A stretch of 7,856 nt of DNA from NCBI GenBank assembly GCA_016932295.1, contig JAFGDC010000530.1, forward strand, positions 1-7,856, read 5' to 3'. The notes beneath the pieces are model-generated. The model did no database searches. It had not been told where the DNA came from and saw only the letters and a list, made by a program, of their open reading frames with translations. The position numbers were made by a program, and so were the translations under genes. Origin of the DNA: a candidate division CSSED10-310 bacterium (GTDB lineage: Bacteria > CSSED10-310 > JAFGDC01). Positions 5,633 through 7,856 of this stretch are shown piece after piece. The first letter of the stretch is position 1, and every line of letters starts with the position of its first letter.

Positions 5633-6966
5633 GGCCGGTCACTCCCAAGGTGGCGAACGTCGGTGCCGGATACCGCCACCACCGGCGCCGGAACGAAACT
5701 CCAGCCGGATTGCGCCGACAAGTTGTATGCCCCGACCTCGCCGAGCAGCAGCGCATCACCCTCGCGCAACTCCGGCAGCCGACGTGAACGAGCATAGACA
5801 TCGAAGCCGGCGCACAACGGACCAACCACCGTGTACTCCCGCGCCGCCTTGTCCACCGGCCTGTTCACGTGAATGATATCGTGATAACCGCGCCCGGCGA
5901 ACAGAGCGTTCTGGATGCGACCGGCATCGAGGATGACGAAGGTGGTCCCGCGGTGCTCCTTGAGTCGCACCACGTTGGAGACCAAATGAAAAACCCCGGA
6001 GACCAGTAGCCGCCCCGGCTCCAGAATGATGGACGGCGCCGTGGACGGTAGTTGGGATGCGATTGCATGGCAACAATCGGCGAACGTGGCGATGGTTTCC
6101 GGCGCTGGGATCGTACCCGGTGCAGGCAGCGCGAAGGTGTCAAGGGTCCGCTCCGGAAGGCGGACCTCGGCGGCGATGGAAAACCCTCCACCGAGATCCA
6201 GCGTGTCTATGATGAAGCCCTGCCGGTTGAGTGCATCACGGATGGCGCTCATACTGCGGGCCAGTAATCGGTAGGGAGCCGATTCGATTACGCCTGTGCC
6301 GATATGCGCTGACAGGGTGTGGAATCGCACCAGGGAAGTTCTCCGAAATCGCCGGAGCACCGCCTCGAACTCTTCCTCGCCCGGTTCCAAACCAAACCAA
6401 CAAGCGCCCACCATGCCCATATCGCCTCTTTCCCGACGCTGAAAAACGTCGGAATTGATCCGGAGCCCCGCACTGACCGGAGAGTCTTCCTCCTCGGCAA
6501 TACGGCAGAGAACCTCCGCTTCACCCACGGATTCAACATTGATATGCACACCCGCCCGGACAGCGCGGCGCAAGCCCGTATCGGTCTTGCCAGGGCCGTT
6601 GAAAACGATGGCGCCTGGCGCGAAACCCATGGCTAGTACAAGATTCAGTTCATCCAGCGAGATCACCTCCGCTCCCAGCCCCTCCTCGAGGACGATTTCC
6701 AACACCCTGCGGCGACCGTTGGTTTTCACCGGATAGAACAGTCGGCAATCCCTGAATAGTGCCGCGGCTGTCGCCCGTGCCCGTCGTATCGCGTCACGCA
6801 AGCCGTCCTCCCGGAACAGATAGAACGGCGTGCCGAACCGGTCGATGAGGGTCCGCAGCGGTATGCCGGCGATGGTCAATCCACCGGATCCGTTGGTGAA
6901 GCCACGCGCCGACAGCGGCAGGCGGAGGTAATCGGGGTGATCATTGAGGTTGTCATGATTTTTCAT
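5626..6966 (-). CDS. Fold-type III PLP-dependent decarboxylase (LysA/ODC family)
   Basis: The protein has 446 residues with an N-terminal TIM barrel and C-terminal beta domain. Lys81 in YPVKTN (78-83) should bind PLP. HIGTG (221-225), DLGGGF (257-262) and EPGR (316-319) hold the cofactor phosphate, and Tyr414 in GAYNLS completes the site. Cys385 and Asp389 of the catalytic loop are present (CAGFD, 385-389), but the residue after the cysteine is alanine, where LysA has Glu and ODC has Asp contacting the distal group of the substrate. The usual LysA Arg-Pro after DAG is also missing (DAGRIQNAL, 347-355). Diaminopimelate or ornithine is therefore unlikely. The closest patterns I recall are exosortase-A-associated decarboxylases and BtrK of butirosin synthesis, which acts on carrier-bound glutamate. 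The ATG at 6966 has no clear ribosome site; the nearby promoter may give a nearly leaderless mRNA. First gene of the operon. Confidence 0.88.
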   Translation of the reverse strand: MKNHDNLNDHPDYLRLPLSARGFTNGSGGLTIAGIPLRTLIDRFGTPFYLFREDGLRDAIRRARATAAALFRDCRLFYPVKTNGRRRVLEIVLEEGLGAEVISLDELNLVLAMGFAPGAIVFNGPGKTDTGLRRAVRAGVHINVESVGEAEVLCRIAEEEDSPVSAGLRINSDVFQRRERGDMGMVGACWFGLEPGEEEFEAVLRRFRRTSLVRFHTLSAHIGTGVIESAPYRLLARSMSAIRDALNRQGFIIDTLDLGGGFSIAAEVRLPERTLDTFALPAPGTIPAPETIATFADCCHAIASQLPSTAPSIILEPGRLLVSGVFHLVSNVVRLKEHRGTTFVILDAGRIQNALFAGRGYHDIIHVNRPVDKAAREYTVVGPLCAGFDVYARSRRLPELREGDALLLGEVGAYNLSAQSGWSFVPAPVVAVSGTDVRHLGSDRPW

Positions 6967-7234
6967 GGTCAGAAGAGTACAGGACTGCCGTGGAGCCTGG
7001 CAACCAGCTTAACGACGGGTCATGCGTCAGATCCTGGGAACGGGGAATTCGTCGCCAGGAGGGCCATTCCCGCGATGATGATGGATGTGAAGAGGATTTG
7101 CACCGGACAGCACCGACTCAAACATCCGGACACCCATAGGTGCAACCCGGGCGACTTCACCGCGACGGGCGTGACGGACGCAGCGAGAGCAGTACCGCTG
7201 CAGGATCGCCGGCGTTCACCGACGACGTTTTCCT
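6967..7234. other. Intergenic region, 268 bases, upstream of the main operon
   Basis: The region holds the candidate promoter next to the decarboxylase start. A minus-strand frame of 72 codons (GTG at 7238 to 7020) overlaps the LOG-family stop as GTGA and has one hydrophobic stretch near its end, but it has no known motif and I do not call it. A small CACC-TATG-GGTG hairpin has no T-run, so no terminator for the LOG gene is evident. Confidence 0.5.
6976..7003 (-). promoter_or_regulatory. Candidate sigma70 promoter of the main operon, nearly leaderless
   Basis: On the minus strand TTGCCA (6998-7003, five of six) is followed after 16 bases by TGTACT (6976-6981, four of six). Transcription would start about 6967-6969, within three bases of the ATG at 6966. 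This matches the lack of a Shine-Dalgarno site at that start. The -10 match is only moderate. Confidence 0.3.
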
Positions 7235-7856
7235 TCACGGCACAAAGCGTTCGATAAACGCCGCCGCGGCGCCGCCGTCATCGGTCACCAGCACATGGTT
7301 CTCGAAATCTTCCTGGCTGAAGAGCTTGCGCAGCACCGCCACCACGGGATAGCGGATCGTCCAGTGCTCCGTTCCCAGCAACACCATGGGGCTGAACTGC
7401 CCGAATGTCCGGTAATAGTTCTGAGCGCCGTCCTGGAAGATTTCCTGCATGGTGCCGGCCGAGCCTTCCGCGTATACGATCCCCTGCGTGGCCAGTGCCA
7501 GCAGACCATCCTCCCGTATGCTGTTCTGGAAATACTTGGCGATATGAATCGCGAACGGCGTGCTGGGTTCATGGCCATAATGCCAGGTGGGGATCGCCAG
7601 GCTTTCCCCGCGGTGTTCGATACGCGACGCCACGGCATACGCCGGCTCAAACCAGGCATGAGCCTGCGCCAGCAATTCCCGGTCCACCGCTCCATCCGGA
7701 CCGACGATGGGACCCAGGGCCGGCACCACCGGTTGCGTCGCCAAATGTTCCAGCGCCAGTTCGAGCCCGTCGTCGTCGCTGTTCGCCAGTGCCGCACCCA
7801 GATGACTCGCTTCCATGGCGCCGGGTCCGCCACCGGTGCACACCAGGATACCGCCA
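7235..7856 (-). CDS. LOG-family (Rossmann-type) nucleotide-binding protein, N-terminus cut by window edge
   Basis: The visible C-terminal 206 residues begin inside the Rossmann core: GGILVCTGGGPGAMEA is the nucleotide-binding loop of the LOG/lysine-decarboxylase-like family. A long insert follows, then SLAIPTWHYGHEP and IAKYFQNSIREDGLLALA, then EGSAGTMQEIF, which takes the place of the PGGxGTxxE motif. The Gly-Thr and final Glu of that motif are kept but the leading Pro-Gly-Gly is not. The motifs match a larger subfamily, described in actinobacteria and proteobacteria, and not the short plant-cytokinin-type LOG. Typical LOG and PpnN enzymes cut ribose 5-phosphate from nucleoside monophosphates; activity of this subfamily is unproven. 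It reads towards the decarboxylase operon but is 268 bases away and need not be cotranscribed. The start lies outside the window. Confidence 0.85.
   Translation of the reverse strand, partial: GGILVCTGGGPGAMEASHLGAALANSDDDGLELALEHLATQPVVPALGPIVGPDGAVDRELLAQAHAWFEPAYAVASRIEHRGESLAIPTWHYGHEPSTPFAIHIAKYFQNSIREDGLLALATQGIVYAEGSAGTMQEIFQDGAQNYYRTFGQFSPMVLLGTEHWTIRYPVVAVLRKLFSQEDFENHVLVTDDGGAAAAFIERFVP

Noticed and set aside
1..6966. Carboxynorspermidine (polyamine) pathway from the dehydrogenase plus the decarboxylase
   Set aside because: The dehydrogenase carries lysine-6-dehydrogenase blocks and not those I recall of carboxynorspermidine dehydrogenase, and the two genes are about 4.8 kb apart in separate units.
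7020..7238. Minus-strand 72-codon frame starting GTGA over the LOG-family stop
   Set aside because: The overlap and a hydrophobic stretch near the end look tempting, but there is no ribosome site, no family motif, and much of the frame is an odd Cys/Arg/Ser mix. Only conservation in relatives could rescue it.

Overview
The window is GC-rich, and every gene I can support lies on the minus strand, so the region reads from right to left. It looks like chromosomal DNA of a free-living bacterium with sigma70-type promoters and good Shine-Dalgarno sites. The gene content (LOG-family protein, fold-type III PLP decarboxylase, PaaK/CapK-like adenylating enzyme, DUF2142 membrane protein, ASCH protein, lysine-6-dehydrogenase-like protein) would fit a proteobacterium, but nothing here fixes the taxon. 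I see no tRNA, rRNA, transposase, integrase or CRISPR array.

Right to left: 7856-7235 is the C-terminal part of a LOG-family nucleotide-binding protein, cut by the window edge. A 268-base gap follows, with a candidate promoter placed very close to the next start. Then comes the main cluster, 6966-2032, which looks like a single operon. It holds a LysA/ODC-fold PLP decarboxylase, a PaaK/CapK-type adenylate-forming enzyme (7-base overlap), a DUF2142 polytopic membrane protein (1-base TGATG overlap), a small ASCH-domain protein (46-base gap, strong SD) and a small three-helix membrane protein starting 1 base after the ASCH stop. The tail of that last protein looks like a copy of the C-terminal half of the ASCH domain next door.

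The stretch 2031-1672 holds a 12-bp tandem repeat, a candidate promoter and a leader hairpin in front of a secreted, lipocalin-like small protein (1671-1210). A second gap (1209-822) ends in a candidate promoter with an inverted repeat, which precedes a lysine 6-dehydrogenase/saccharopine dehydrogenase-family gene running off the left edge.

The most interesting unit is decarboxylase, adenylating enzyme and DUF2142. The tight overlaps argue that the three act together. The decarboxylase keeps its PLP-binding residues but has alanine where ODC and LysA keep an acid that contacts the far end of a free substrate. One reading is that an amino acid is activated by the ligase and decarboxylated while attached to a carrier or other group, then placed on a lipid-linked or surface glycan with help from the membrane protein. 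This is inference: no carrier protein or classical glycosyltransferase is seen in the window.
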